Positions 1 to 8,384 of a stretch of 64,000 nt of DNA are shown piece after piece (positions within the stretch are counted from its first letter, which is position 1; each line of letters starts with the position of its first letter). The stretch covers positions 62,001 to 126,000 of the forward strand of contig CAVSCD010000004.1 of NCBI GenBank assembly GCA_963726335.1, read 5' to 3'. The notes beneath the pieces are model-generated. The model saw only the letters and a program-made list of their open reading frames with translations. It was not told the DNA's origin and ran no database searches. This DNA comes from CAVSCD01 sp963726335 (GTDB lineage Bacteria > Acidobacteriota > Aminicenantia > Aminicenantales > UBA8522). Both the position numbers and the translations under genes were made by a program.

Positions 1-498
1 CGCGATTACGCCGGGAAGAGCAGGGTGCTGGCGGACCTTGCCGCCAGACTGTCCGTGCATGAGCGCGACGCGGCGGCGGCCGTGGTGAAGCTGACGTCGG
101 AAGCCAAGGAGGCGCGGAAGACGCTCCGGCGCCTCCAGGAAGCGGTGGCCGTCTACGAGGCGCGGGAGCTGGCGGCCGGAGCGGGCGGCCCGGTCATCCT
201 CAGGTCATGGCCCGACAGGACCGCCGAGGAAGCCAAGCTCCTGGCGCTCAACGTCATCAGGTCCGGCGACTTTGTCGTCCTGTTCGGCGCGACGGGCGGC
301 GACCGGGACCATCTCGTCTTTGCCGCCGCCGGGACGCTGGGCCTCAACCTGAAGGAGCTCGTGCCGGTGGCCCAGGCGCTGGCGCCCGTCAGGGGAGGGG
401 GCAGTCCGTCGCTCGTCGAGCTGGTCGCGGACAAGGGCGCGGACATCGGGGCCATCCTCGCCGCCGCCGCCGATTACCTGAAGCCGAAATTTCCCTGA
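1..498 (+). CDS. Alanyl-tRNA synthetase / AlaX-type editing protein, C-terminal DHHA1 part (5' truncated)
   Basis: The reading frame is open from the first base of the window, so only the C-terminal ~165 residues are seen. A charged helical segment with coiled-coil character (EAKEARKTLRRLQEAV) is followed by a DHHA1-like fold: a strand VILRSWPD, a hydrophobic core FVVLFGATGGD, and a glycine-rich stretch RGGGSPSLVEL where AlaRS/AlaX proteins usually have a GGRPDMAQAGG-like loop. That arrangement fits the C-Ala/DHHA1 domain of alanyl-tRNA synthetase or a long AlaX editing protein, which bind tRNA(Ala) and clear mischarged Ser or Gly. The catalytic or editing domain lies outside the window, so the two cannot be told apart. 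Confidence 0.7.
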   Translation, partial: RDYAGKSRVLADLAARLSVHERDAAAAVVKLTSEAKEARKTLRRLQEAVAVYEARELAAGAGGPVILRSWPDRTAEEAKLLALNVIRSGDFVVLFGATGGDRDHLVFAAAGTLGLNLKELVPVAQALAPVRGGGSPSLVELVADKGADIGAILAAAADYLKPKFP

Positions 499-501
499 CC
501 G

Positions 502-1752
502 CTACTCGTAGCGGAGGGAGACGATCGGGTCGAGCCGGGCCGCCCGGCGGGCCGGGAAGATGCCGAAGAAGAGGCCGACCGAGACCGAGACGAAGAACCC
601 GAGGGCCACCGACCACATCGTCACCGACGCCGGCAGGGGCGTCGCCGCCTTGACGGCCTCGGAGATGCCGAAGCCCAGGATGATCCCCAGGATCCCCCCG
701 GCGCCGGTCAGGAAGACCGCCTCGAACAGGAATTGCTGCAGGATATCCCGGCCGCGGGCCCCGAGCGCCTTGCGGATGCCGATCTCCCGGGTGCGCTCCT
801 TGACCGATACCAGCATGATATTCATGACACCGATGCCGCCGACGAGGAGTCCGATCGAGGAGATGGCGATCATCACGAGATAGGCGGCGCCGGTGATCTG
901 ATTATAGAGGTCGAGGAGCGCGTCCTGGGTGTAAACGGCGAAATCGTCGGGCTTGCCGAAGGGGACCCGGCGCCGTTGGCGCAGGATGCTCGTGATGTCG
1001 TCCATCGTCTCCTCGAGATAGCCGTGCCGGCGGGGCGTGGCCATGATCTCCAGGTTTTCGAGGTCATAGGGGTAGTACTTCATCAGCGTCGTGATCGGGA
1101 TGCCGACGAAATTGTCCCGGCTCTGCCCGAACATCTGGCCCCGTTTCTCGAGGACGCCCACCACCTGGAAGGCTTCTGGCCCGATCCGGATCTCTTTTCC
1201 CAGCGGGTCGGTGTGGGGAAATAGGATGTCGGCCAGCTCGCTGCCCAGGACGCAGACCTTGGAGCTGTGCGTCACGTCCGAGGACGCGAGCCCCCGGCCG
1301 GTCCGGGGCAGGTAAACCGACAGGACCTGCGGGAACTTGTCGTTCATGCCCAGGATCATGGAATCGTCGCTGCGCAGGTTCTGGTACTTGATGGGGACGG
1401 ACTCCCAGAAATTGACGGGGATGTCCACGGCGACCGCGCCGACCTCGCGGCTCTCCCGCTCGATGGCCAGGGCGTCGTCGTAGGTCAGGTCCTTCCGGAT
1501 GCGCTCCTCCTCGGAGCCGCGGCCCATCCGGATGCCCGGTTCGCGCTTGGTCACGATGATGAGCTCGGAGCCGACGGATTCGAGCTCGCTCATGAAGGAG
1601 CGGTTGAGGCCCTGGACCACGGACACCATGCCGATGACCGTCATGACGCCGATGACGATGCCCAGGATGGTGAGAAAGGAGCGGAGCTTGTGGTTATGGA
1701 GCGAGTCGTAGGCCATCCGCACGATCTCGCCCAGGATGCCCGTCCGCATCAT
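502..1752 (-). CDS. MacB/FtsX-type ABC transporter permease (second of a pair)
   Basis: This 416-residue protein begins MMRTGILGEIVRMAYDSLHNHK, with a first transmembrane helix (FLTILGIVIGVMTVIGMV), a large periplasmic MacB_PCD-like domain and three C-terminal helices carrying the FtsX signature (GIGVMNIMLVSVKERTREIG, then IGIRKALGARGRDIL). It ends in the family-typical FPARRAARLDPIVSLRYE tail. Its ATG overlaps the stop of the upstream permease gene as ATGA, so the two are translationally coupled. Such permeases work with a LolD/MacB-type ATPase to extrude or extract substrates across the envelope. No ATPase gene is adjacent here, so the substrate and partner are unknown. Confidence 0.9.
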   Translation of the reverse strand: MMRTGILGEIVRMAYDSLHNHKLRSFLTILGIVIGVMTVIGMVSVVQGLNRSFMSELESVGSELIIVTKREPGIRMGRGSEEERIRKDLTYDDALAIERESREVGAVAVDIPVNFWESVPIKYQNLRSDDSMILGMNDKFPQVLSVYLPRTGRGLASSDVTHSSKVCVLGSELADILFPHTDPLGKEIRIGPEAFQVVGVLEKRGQMFGQSRDNFVGIPITTLMKYYPYDLENLEIMATPRRHGYLEETMDDITSILRQRRRVPFGKPDDFAVYTQDALLDLYNQITGAAYLVMIAISSIGLLVGGIGVMNIMLVSVKERTREIGIRKALGARGRDILQQFLFEAVFLTGAGGILGIILGFGISEAVKAATPLPASVTMWSVALGFFVSVSVGLFFGIFPARRAARLDPIVSLRYE

Positions 1753-2984
1753 TGTTCGGCCCTCAGGGCGTCGACGGGGTTGAGCTTGGCCGCCTTGTTG
1801 GCGGGATAGATGCCGAAGAACAGGCCGATGGACGCCGACATGATGATGGCGATGACGACCGAAGCGGGTTCGATGCGCGACGGCATGGAGGTCACCGCGG
1901 TGACGACCCGGGCCGCGATGGCGCCGAGAAAGATGCCGATGGCGCCGCCCGTCGCCGAGATGAACGCGGACTCGATCAGAAACTGGAAGAGGATGTCGCG
2001 GCGCCGCGCGCCGACCGCCATCCGGATGCCGATCTCCTTCGTCCTCTCGGTCACCGTGACCAGCATGATGTTCATGACGACGATGCCGCCGACGAGGAGG
2101 GCGATCGAGGAGACCGCGATCATGGCGAAGTAAATGCTCGAGGTGGCGTTCCTGTAGAAGCGGATGAAGGTCTCCGACGTCTGGAAGGAGAAGTCGTCGC
2201 TGTCCTTGAAGGAGCGGTGGCGGGAGGACCGGAGGATCGTCCGGACTTCGTCCTGCGCCGCCAACAGCCGCTCCTGGGATGTGGTGTGGACGTTGAGGCT
2301 GATGGTCCGGCGCGAGCCGTAGGCTTTCATGAACGTCGTGATCGGGATGCGCACGAAGGTGTCCTGGCTCATGCCCAGGAGCTTGCCCTTTTTCGCGCCC
2401 AGGCCGACGATCAGGAAGTTGTCGGCGCCCACCCGCAGCCATTTCCCGACGGGGTCGGTGTACGGGAAAAGCTTGTCCTTGATATCGTAGCCGATGACGC
2501 AGATATACCGGGAGTGCGCTTCGTCCTCCCGCTGGATGTGGCGGCCGGCCGCGAGCTCCACCACCGAGCCGATGAGGTGGTCGAGATGCGTGATGCCCCG
2601 GATCTCGACGTCCTTCAGCGACTGGCTTCCGGCCTTGACCGTCCGGCTGGTCGAGGCCGAGGCGCCGACGAGCCCGCAGTTCCGGCACTCGCGGCGGAGG
2701 ATCTCCATCTCGTCGAGCGTCAGGTCTTTCCGCTTCATCTGCTCCTTGTATTCCTTCAAGGACGTCCCGATCATCGAGAACTTGGAAACGGAGAAGTCGT
2801 TGGCGCCGAAAAAGGACATCTTGGTGTAGACGTAATTATTGAGGCCCTGGATGATGGAAACGACGGCGATGATCGTCAGGACGCCGATGATGATGCCCAG
2901 GAGGGTCAGGAACGTCCGGAGCTTGCTGCTCCAGAGGGAGCCCATGGACATGGCGACCGATTCGCCCATCTTGATGCGTGCCAT
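1749..2984 (-). CDS. MacB/FtsX-type ABC transporter permease (first of a pair)
   Basis: This 411-residue protein is a paralogue of the following gene: N-terminal helix (TFLTLLGIIIGVLTIIAVVS), periplasmic MacB_PCD-like domain, then FtsX helices with GGIVVMNIMLVTVTERTKEI and GIRMAVGARRRDIL. I chose MARIKMGESVAMS at 2984 because the open frame further upstream lacks family-like sequence and crosses a good minus-strand promoter. AGGA lies about 13 bases upstream of the ATG. The two permeases probably form a heterodimer, as in MacB-like efflux pairs. The cytoplasmic loop between residues ~85 and 105 is lysine-rich and unremarkable. Confidence 0.9.
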   Translation of the reverse strand: MARIKMGESVAMSMGSLWSSKLRTFLTLLGIIIGVLTIIAVVSIIQGLNNYVYTKMSFFGANDFSVSKFSMIGTSLKEYKEQMKRKDLTLDEMEILRRECRNCGLVGASASTSRTVKAGSQSLKDVEIRGITHLDHLIGSVVELAAGRHIQREDEAHSRYICVIGYDIKDKLFPYTDPVGKWLRVGADNFLIVGLGAKKGKLLGMSQDTFVRIPITTFMKAYGSRRTISLNVHTTSQERLLAAQDEVRTILRSSRHRSFKDSDDFSFQTSETFIRFYRNATSSIYFAMIAVSSIALLVGGIVVMNIMLVTVTERTKEIGIRMAVGARRRDILFQFLIESAFISATGGAIGIFLGAIAARVVTAVTSMPSRIEPASVVIAIIMSASIGLFFGIYPANKAAKLNPVDALRAEQ

Positions 2985-3011
2985 CTTTGCTTGATCCTGA
3001 TATCGGGGTCT

Positions 3012-3039
3012 ATTATACACTGAATTCCGGTGACCCCAA
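3012..3039 (-). promoter_or_regulatory. Predicted sigma70-type promoter of the permease pair
   Basis: Read on the minus strand, TTGGGG (3034-3039) and a perfect TATAAT (3012-3017) are separated by 16 bases. The site lies about 30 bases upstream of the chosen start at 2984. The -35 match is poor and the -10 is consensus. Confidence 0.45.
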
Positions 3040-3058
3040 CTATAATCGTCCCCGCAGG

Positions 3059-3206
3059 TAAGCATCTCTTATTGTGTGATCGTTCATTTCGATAATAGGG
3101 TCCTGTCACGGCGCCCCCTTGCTCTCGTCCCCGTCGCTCCGGGCGCGCAGGGGCTATCGCCGTGCCACCCTCTCGTTGGTCCCTCCCCTCACACCAAAAG
3201 AGGTTT
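3059..3206. repeat. MITE-like intergenic element, copy 1 (about 148 bp)
   Basis: The element is bounded by imperfect terminal inverted repeats: AGCATCTCTTATTGTGTGAT on the left (3061-3080) and TCACACCAAAAGAGGTTT on the right (3189-3206). Inside are the family hallmark GGGTCCTGTCAC (3098-3109) and a 24-base block (3129-3152) found exactly, on the opposite strand, in the copy at 42.4 kb. It fills part of the 378-base gap between the divergent permease and barrel genes, and no ORF is convincing inside it. Confidence 0.7.
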
Positions 3207-3256
3207 TTCCTCCCCGGCTTAGAACAGTCACGGCGAGAGTCCCCGGAATGGGGGCC

Positions 3257-3286
3257 TTGACAAAATCGGCCGGCCCAAGAAGAATA
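3257..3286 (+). promoter_or_regulatory. Possible promoter of the barrel gene
   Basis: A consensus TTGACA (3257-3262) is followed 18 bases later by AGAATA (3281-3286), inside an A/T-rich island in GC-rich DNA. It would give a leader of about 70 bases before the ATG at 3364. Confidence 0.4.
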
Positions 3287-3363
3287 ATAGTGTTGCCGCC
3301 GGCCGAAGGGGGACGGGGCGCGTGACAGGAGGCGGCCAATTCGGAGGAGGAGAGGAGGAGAAG

Positions 3364-3933
3364 ATGAAAAGAAATGCGATAGCCATCGTCATCGCGGCGG
3401 CCGTCATCATGGCGGCGTCCGCCGTTCCGGCGCAGGCGCAGTTTTATATCGGCGTCAGGGGAGGCACGGCCAACCAGAATGCGAGTCGATCGGGAGGCCT
3501 GACCGACATCGACTTCGACAAGGACTCGACTTTCCTCTACGGCGGACAGATCGGGTTCAAGTTTTCGCTGCTGGCGATCGAGGGGGTGATCTACAAGGCC
3601 GATTATAACCTGCTCAGCGACGACAGCTCGATCCCGTCGGAGGGCGTCGAGATGGACTCCTACTTCTATGGCGTCAACGGCAAGCTGGGCATTCCCTTGG
3701 TCATCGTCTATCCTTACGTCACGGTCGGCTACGGCGTCCACACCGCCGACCTGGCGGATTTCGGCGAGGATTCCGCCGCCGCCTGGAACGTCGGCGGCGG
3801 GGTCCAGGTCAAGCTCGGCATGGTCGGCTTGTTCGGCGAGCTTCGCTACACGGATTTTACCCTCGAGCTCGATAACCTGGACTGGGATTTCGGCGGGCTC
3901 GAGCTCCATTTCGGGCTCAACATACTCTTTTAA
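3364..3933 (+). CDS. Small outer-membrane beta-barrel protein
   Basis: The product has 189 residues with a clean signal peptide (MKRNAIAIVIAAAVIMAASA, cleavage near AQAQ) and then alternating amphipathic strands (FYIGVRGG, LYGGQIGFKFSLLAIEGVIYKA, YVTVGYGVHTADL, GLFGELRYTDFTLEL). It ends in LHFGLNILF, an aromatic-terminated last strand typical of barrels inserted by the BAM complex. Size and pattern match an OmpA/OmpX/OprF-like eight-stranded barrel without a periplasmic OmpA domain. The start is set by a long purine-rich ribosome binding site (GGAGGAGAGGAGGAG) just upstream. The function is not known. Confidence 0.75.
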   Translation: MKRNAIAIVIAAAVIMAASAVPAQAQFYIGVRGGTANQNASRSGGLTDIDFDKDSTFLYGGQIGFKFSLLAIEGVIYKADYNLLSDDSSIPSEGVEMDSYFYGVNGKLGIPLVIVYPYVTVGYGVHTADLADFGEDSAAAWNVGGGVQVKLGMVGLFGELRYTDFTLELDNLDWDFGGLELHFGLNILF

Positions 3934-3946
3934 AAGATCAGGCTCC

Positions 3947-4705
3947 TTGATCGTCCGGATCAACAAGTTCCTGAGCGAAGCGGGGGTGGCCTCGCGCCGG
4001 GAGGCGGACCGCCTGATCCAGGATGGCCGGGTCCAGGTCAACGGCCGGGTGGCCGATGAGCTGGGCGCCAAGGTCGACGACGAGAAGGACATCGTCCAGC
4101 TCGACGGCCGCCGCGTTCGGAACGTCTCGGCGCCCCTCTATGTTCTCCTCAACAAGCCCAAGGGCTATCTCGTCACCCTCAAAGACCCGTTCGGCCGGGC
4201 GACCGTGCGCCAGCTGCTGCCGGCCTCGATGAAGCGTATCTTTCCCGTCGGCCGGCTGGACCTCGACAGCGAGGGAGTTCTTCTCCTGACCAACGACGGC
4301 GACCTGGCCTATCGGCTGATCCATCCCAAGTTCGGGGTGAAGAAAGTTTACATCGCCAGGGTCGAGGGGCGGCCGGAGAAGGACGCTCTGAAAAAGCTGG
4401 CGGGGGGCGTGTCGATCGGCGGGAAGAAGACGGCGCCGGCCCGGGTCGCGCTGCTGTCGCAATCGCCGACCTCGAGCTGGCTCCGCCTGGAGCTCTACGA
4501 AGGGCGAAAACGGGAAGTCCGCGAGATGTGCCGGGCCGTCGGCCACGATGTCCTGTCGCTCAAGCGCGTCGAATTCGCCGGCCTGGTTTTGGGAAAGCTC
4601 AGGCCCGGCGAGTGGCGTGAGCTTCAGCCGTGGGAGGTCCGGCGGCTGCAAGCGATGGGCCAGCCAACGCCCGTGCGCCGACCGGTTCGGCCCCGGCCGG
4701 CCTAA
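3947..4705 (+). CDS. rRNA pseudouridine synthase, RluB/RsuA family
   Basis: The 252-residue protein has an N-terminal S4 RNA-binding domain (RINKFLSEAGVASRREADRL, residues ~3-60) and a catalytic domain with the family motif GRLDLDSEGVLLL, whose first Asp is the nucleophile, followed by YEGRKREVREMCRAVGH. It would convert uridines in 16S or 23S rRNA to pseudouridine, and RluB-like enzymes act on helix 89 of 23S rRNA. No ATG precedes the S4 domain in frame, so I use TTG at 3947, 14 bases after the barrel gene's stop, implying co-transcription. The C-terminus is rich in Pro and Arg (PTPVRRPVRPRPA). Confidence 0.88.
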   Translation: MIVRINKFLSEAGVASRREADRLIQDGRVQVNGRVADELGAKVDDEKDIVQLDGRRVRNVSAPLYVLLNKPKGYLVTLKDPFGRATVRQLLPASMKRIFPVGRLDLDSEGVLLLTNDGDLAYRLIHPKFGVKKVYIARVEGRPEKDALKKLAGGVSIGGKKTAPARVALLSQSPTSSWLRLELYEGRKREVREMCRAVGHDVLSLKRVEFAGLVLGKLRPGEWRELQPWEVRRLQAMGQPTPVRRPVRPRPA

Positions 4706-7137
4706 GAGTCCTTTCCTTTTTCGGGCCCGAATTCCTTCCAGCTCGCGGCCAGCCTCTGGAGCTCCTGGTCGACCCGGCCGTGCACGGTGCCCTCTTCGAA
4801 AGACCCGTCCTCCCGGGCCGTGCCCGCCTCGAAACCCGTCAAGATTTCGATGCCCTCGTCAACCGACTTGACCGGGTAGATGTGAAACTTCCCTTCGGCC
4901 ACGGCCGCCACGACGTCCGGCCGGAGCATCAGGTTCTGGATGTTCTGATGAGGCATGATGACGCCTTGGGTGCCGGTGATCCCCTTGGCCCGGCAGACGT
5001 CGAAGAAGCCTTCGATCTTTTCGTTGACGCCCCCGATCGGCTGGATCTCGCCCTTCTGGTTGACCGAACCGGTCACGGCGAGATCCTGGCGGAGGGGAAG
5101 ATTGGCCAGGCTGGACAGGATGGCATAGATCTCGGTGGAGGAGGCGCTGTCGCCTTCGACCCCGGAGTAGGCCTGCTCGAAAGCAAGGCTCGCGGTCAGC
5201 GCGAAGGGCTTGTTTTGGGCGTATTTTCCCCTCAGATATCCCCCCAGGATGAGAACCCCCTTGTTGTGCGTCGGTCCGCTCAGGTCGGCCTCGCGTTCGA
5301 TGTTGATGACGCCGGCGCGGCCGACCGAGGTCCGGGCGGTGATCCGGGTGGGCTTGCCGAAAGCGAACTGGCCCATATCGTAGACAGACAGGCCGTTGAC
5401 CTGGCCGACGACCGCGCCCTGGGTATCGATCAGGATGCTGCCCTCCTCGATCATCTCCTGGATCTTGTCCTCGACCAGGCTGACCCGTTCGAAACGCTCC
5501 AGCACGGCGGTGTCGACGTCGTCCCGGCCGATCACGGCGTGGCCGCACTGCTTGGCCCAGTAGCTCGCCTCGCGGATGACGTCGGCCAGGATGTGGAACC
5601 GCGTGGAGACCTTCTTCTGGCGGCCGGCGATGCGGGTGGCGTATTCGATCAGGGCGGCCAGGCCGGCCTTATCCATCGAGAGCAGGCCGTCTTCGTCGAC
5701 GATCTTTTTGGCGAACCTGGCGAGGTCGCCCAGGGCCTTGTCGTCCCGGACCATCTCGGAATCGAACTCGGCCTTGACCTTGAAGATCTTCTTGAAATCG
5801 TCGTCCTGGAAAAAGAGGATGTTGTAGATGAAGGCGTCGCCGACCAGCACGACTTTGACGCTCGTCTTGATCGACTGGGGCTTGAGGCGCGGCGATGAGA
5901 TCAGGTACATCGCCATATAGTTCTGGATCTCGAAGATCTGGTGGCGCAGGGTCCGCTTCATGGTCGTCCAGACGCCCGGCTCGATCAGCGCGTCCAGGGC
6001 GTTCATGACGAGGTAGCCGCCGTTGGCCTTGAGGAACGACCCGGCCTTGATCTTGGTGAAGTCGGTCTGGAGGGCGCCCCACCGGGTGACCATGGACTCG
6101 ATCGTCCCGAAGAGGTTCACGTAGGTGGGGTTGGTTTCGATGATGACCGGCTCCCCCTTGACCTCGGAGTTGTCGACGAGCAGGTTGACGCGGTACTCGA
6201 GGAAGGCGTCGGCGTTCTCCTTGTTCCTGTCCTCCTTGTCCTCTTTTTTCTGGCCCTTGAAGAGGTCGATGTTGCTGGCCAGGTTCGCTTCGACGTGTCC
6301 CAGGTATTCGCCGATCGAGGGCTCGGCGAACTTGTCGCGAACGCCCGTGATGCCGCCCGTGATGATCGGCGTGATGGCCTCGATATCCCAGTTCTTGAGC
6401 AGGGTCCGGGTTTCCTCGTCGATCTCGCGGAGCTTCTCGAAGACGCCCTCCATTTCGCCGCTCAGCTCGTCGTACTTTTTCTTCAGGTCGTCCAGGCTCT
6501 TCTGGGCGAACTTCTTCTCCTTGACCATCGCCTCGAGCTTGGCGAAGGGCGTCGGCGCGTCTTCGATGACCGGGATGAGGTCCGGCTTGACGAACAGCCC
6601 CATCTGGACCTGGATGACGGAGAAGCCCGCCGCGGCGGCGGACTGCTCGAATTTCTCGAGGATCGCCTTCTGTTTCGCCTGCTGAGCCTCAATCAGGGCT
6701 TCTCTTCGATCCGTGTAGTATTTGCTCTTCAGCAGCTCGGGGATGTGGGCCTTGAGCATTTCGATCATGCCGTCCATGGCGTCCCTGAAGCGCCGGCCCT
6801 GGCCGCCGGGGAGCATGATGAGGGTCGGCTCGTCCGGGTTCTTGAAATTGTTGACGAACAGGATGTCGTCGGGCGTTTTGCCCTTCTTCTCCAGCCGCTC
6901 GAGCAGCTGCTTGATCGTCGTCGTCCGGCCGGTTCCGACCATGCCGGTGATGAAGATGTTGTAGCCCAGAGACTTGATGTCAAGCCCGGTCTGGATCGCC
7001 TTGATGGCCCGCTCCTGGCCGATGATCTCGACGCACGGCTCGCACTCTTCGGTAGTGGCGAAGGGGATGGAATCGGGATCGATCCTCAAGCGGAGCTTCT
7101 CGGGAGAGAGCTCTTCAAATTGGGTTTTCGTTCGCAT
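4702..7137 (-). CDS. Lon-like ATP-dependent protease (AAA_32 / LonB-type)
   Basis: The 811-residue length is typical of the stand-alone Lon-like family with an AAA_32 domain. A Walker A-like loop FITGMVGTGRTTTIKQ lies at residues ~60-75, and a long coiled insert (KKKYDELSGEMEGVFEKLRE) follows. The C-terminal Lon protease domain carries the catalytic Ser in EGDSASSTEIYA and Lys in GGVNEKIEGFF. It should degrade misfolded or regulatory proteins in the cytoplasm. Start MRTKTQFEELSPEK is preceded by GAGGAG at good spacing. The stop overlaps the last codon of the convergent pseudouridine synthase gene by four bases. Confidence 0.92.
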   Translation of the reverse strand: MRTKTQFEELSPEKLRLRIDPDSIPFATTEECEPCVEIIGQERAIKAIQTGLDIKSLGYNIFITGMVGTGRTTTIKQLLERLEKKGKTPDDILFVNNFKNPDEPTLIMLPGGQGRRFRDAMDGMIEMLKAHIPELLKSKYYTDRREALIEAQQAKQKAILEKFEQSAAAAGFSVIQVQMGLFVKPDLIPVIEDAPTPFAKLEAMVKEKKFAQKSLDDLKKKYDELSGEMEGVFEKLREIDEETRTLLKNWDIEAITPIITGGITGVRDKFAEPSIGEYLGHVEANLASNIDLFKGQKKEDKEDRNKENADAFLEYRVNLLVDNSEVKGEPVIIETNPTYVNLFGTIESMVTRWGALQTDFTKIKAGSFLKANGGYLVMNALDALIEPGVWTTMKRTLRHQIFEIQNYMAMYLISSPRLKPQSIKTSVKVVLVGDAFIYNILFFQDDDFKKIFKVKAEFDSEMVRDDKALGDLARFAKKIVDEDGLLSMDKAGLAALIEYATRIAGRQKKVSTRFHILADVIREASYWAKQCGHAVIGRDDVDTAVLERFERVSLVEDKIQEMIEEGSILIDTQGAVVGQVNGLSVYDMGQFAFGKPTRITARTSVGRAGVINIEREADLSGPTHNKGVLILGGYLRGKYAQNKPFALTASLAFEQAYSGVEGDSASSTEIYAILSSLANLPLRQDLAVTGSVNQKGEIQPIGGVNEKIEGFFDVCRAKGITGTQGVIMPHQNIQNLMLRPDVVAAVAEGKFHIYPVKSVDEGIEILTGFEAGTAREDGSFEEGTVHGRVDQELQRLAASWKEFGPEKGKDS

Positions 7138-7181
7138 GCCTTGACTCCTCGACGGAAAAGTATCATAAAAAGTGATGAAAA

Positions 7182-7198
7182 AACAGACCTCATCTGTT
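7182..7198. promoter_or_regulatory. Palindrome between lon-like gene and divergent operon
   Basis: AACAGA and TCTGTT form a perfect 6-base inverted repeat around CCTCA in the 93-base divergent gap. It touches a TAGAAT (7198-7203) that could be the -10 box of the plus-strand operon. The symmetry suits a dimeric regulator, but it is short and could be chance. Confidence 0.3.
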
Positions 7199-7230
7199 AG
7201 AATAAGAAAAAATCTCGAAAGGACCAGGAC

Positions 7231-8352
7231 GTGAGCACTCCCGTGATCGAAAAAGTCGCCGGCCGCCGCGGATTGAACGCGTTCATCCGTTTCGCCTGGG
7301 ATGTTTACGGCGACGATCCTAACTGGGTCCCGCCGTTGATCACCGACCTGAAGGACAAGCTCAACCGGAAGAAGAACCCGTTCTTCGCCCACGCCGAGAT
7401 GGATCTTTTCCTGGCCCGCCGCGACGGCCGCGTAACTGGACGCATCGCCGCCATCGTTAACGCCAACCATAACGCCTTTCACAACGACAAGGTCGTTTTC
7501 TTTGGTCTTTTTGAGAGCCTGAACGACCCCGAGACCGCCGCGGCCCTTCTTGACGCCGTCGCTGCCTGGGGAAAAGCCCGGGGCATGGACACGCTCCTCG
7601 GCCCGGCCAACCTCACGCTGAACGACGAGTGCGCTTTCCTCCTCGAGGGGTTCGACTCGCCGCCCGTCATCATGATGCCTTACAATCCCCGCTACTACCT
7701 CGACCTCATGGACCGGTACGGCATGGTCAAGGCCAAGGACCTCTATGCTTTTATCGGCGGCCGGGACCATCAGCCCGTCCCGAAGGTCCGGGAGATCGTG
7801 GACAAGCTGCGCGGCGACGGCCGGTTCACGATCCGGCCGCTGACCAGGAAGACCCTGGACGAGGACAGTGAAAAGATCCTGTACATCTACAACAATGCCT
7901 GGGAGAAGAACTGGGGTTTCCACCCCTGGACGCCCGAGGAGATTAAGCACCTGGTGGCCAAGCTCAAGCAGGTCGCCGACCTCAGGATCATCCTGCTCGC
8001 CGAGGACAAAGGACGCCCCGTGGGTTTCGCCTTCGCCCTGCCCAACCTGAACGAGGTCATCAAGAAGATGAACGGCCGCCTGACCCCGCTGGGCATTATC
8101 AATTACCTTTATTACCGGAAGAAGATCAAGGGCGTGCGGGCGCTCGTCTTTGGGGTGGTCAAGGAGTATCAGCACACCGGGGTCAGCTATCTTTTATACG
8201 ACGAGTTCGAGAAGCGGGTCTTCGGCTCCGGGTACGAATGGGGCGAGACGTCGTGGCAGCTCGAGGACAACGACCTGGTCAACAGGTTTTGCCTTTCCGT
8301 CGGCACGCGCCTGTACAAGAAATACCGTATCTACGAGAAGAAGATCGCCTGA
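7231..8352 (+). CDS. GNAT-like protein of unknown substrate (YghO-like)
   Basis: The 373-residue protein starts at GTG, with GAAAGGACCAGGAC just upstream. It has two halves. The N-terminal half contains FIRFAWDVYGDDPNWVPP and the motif GPANLTLNDECAFLLEGFD. The C-terminal half reads like an acyltransferase fold (IILLAEDKGRPVGFAFALPN, ARALVFGVVKEY-like region, then HTGVSYLLYDEFEK). I recall this architecture from YghO-type 'N-acetyltransferase' annotations, where the substrate is unknown. No signal peptide or membrane helix is seen. It is the first gene of a plus-strand run leading through crotonase and ribH to lolCD. Confidence 0.7.
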   Translation: MSTPVIEKVAGRRGLNAFIRFAWDVYGDDPNWVPPLITDLKDKLNRKKNPFFAHAEMDLFLARRDGRVTGRIAAIVNANHNAFHNDKVVFFGLFESLNDPETAAALLDAVAAWGKARGMDTLLGPANLTLNDECAFLLEGFDSPPVIMMPYNPRYYLDLMDRYGMVKAKDLYAFIGGRDHQPVPKVREIVDKLRGDGRFTIRPLTRKTLDEDSEKILYIYNNAWEKNWGFHPWTPEEIKHLVAKLKQVADLRIILLAEDKGRPVGFAFALPNLNEVIKKMNGRLTPLGIINYLYYRKKIKGVRALVFGVVKEYQHTGVSYLLYDEFEKRVFGSGYEWGETSWQLEDNDLVNRFCLSVGTRLYKKYRIYEKKIA

Positions 8353-8384
8353 CGAACCAGGGATCGCGGCCAGGAGGGAAAGAG

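Noticed and set aside
1752..3023. Long open frame on the plus strand opposite the permease genes
   Set aside because: High GC produces long antisense frames. This one is Asp/Arg/Gly-rich with no domain, and the minus-strand genes are well supported.
3119..3325. 68-codon ORF between the permease and barrel genes
   Set aside because: It lies within the repeat element and promoter region, is Arg/Pro-rich and has no ribosome site.
7138..8175. Upstream extension of the Lon-like frame to 8175
   Set aside because: The extension is antisense to the GNAT-like gene, lacks homology and would remove the good ribosome site at 7137.
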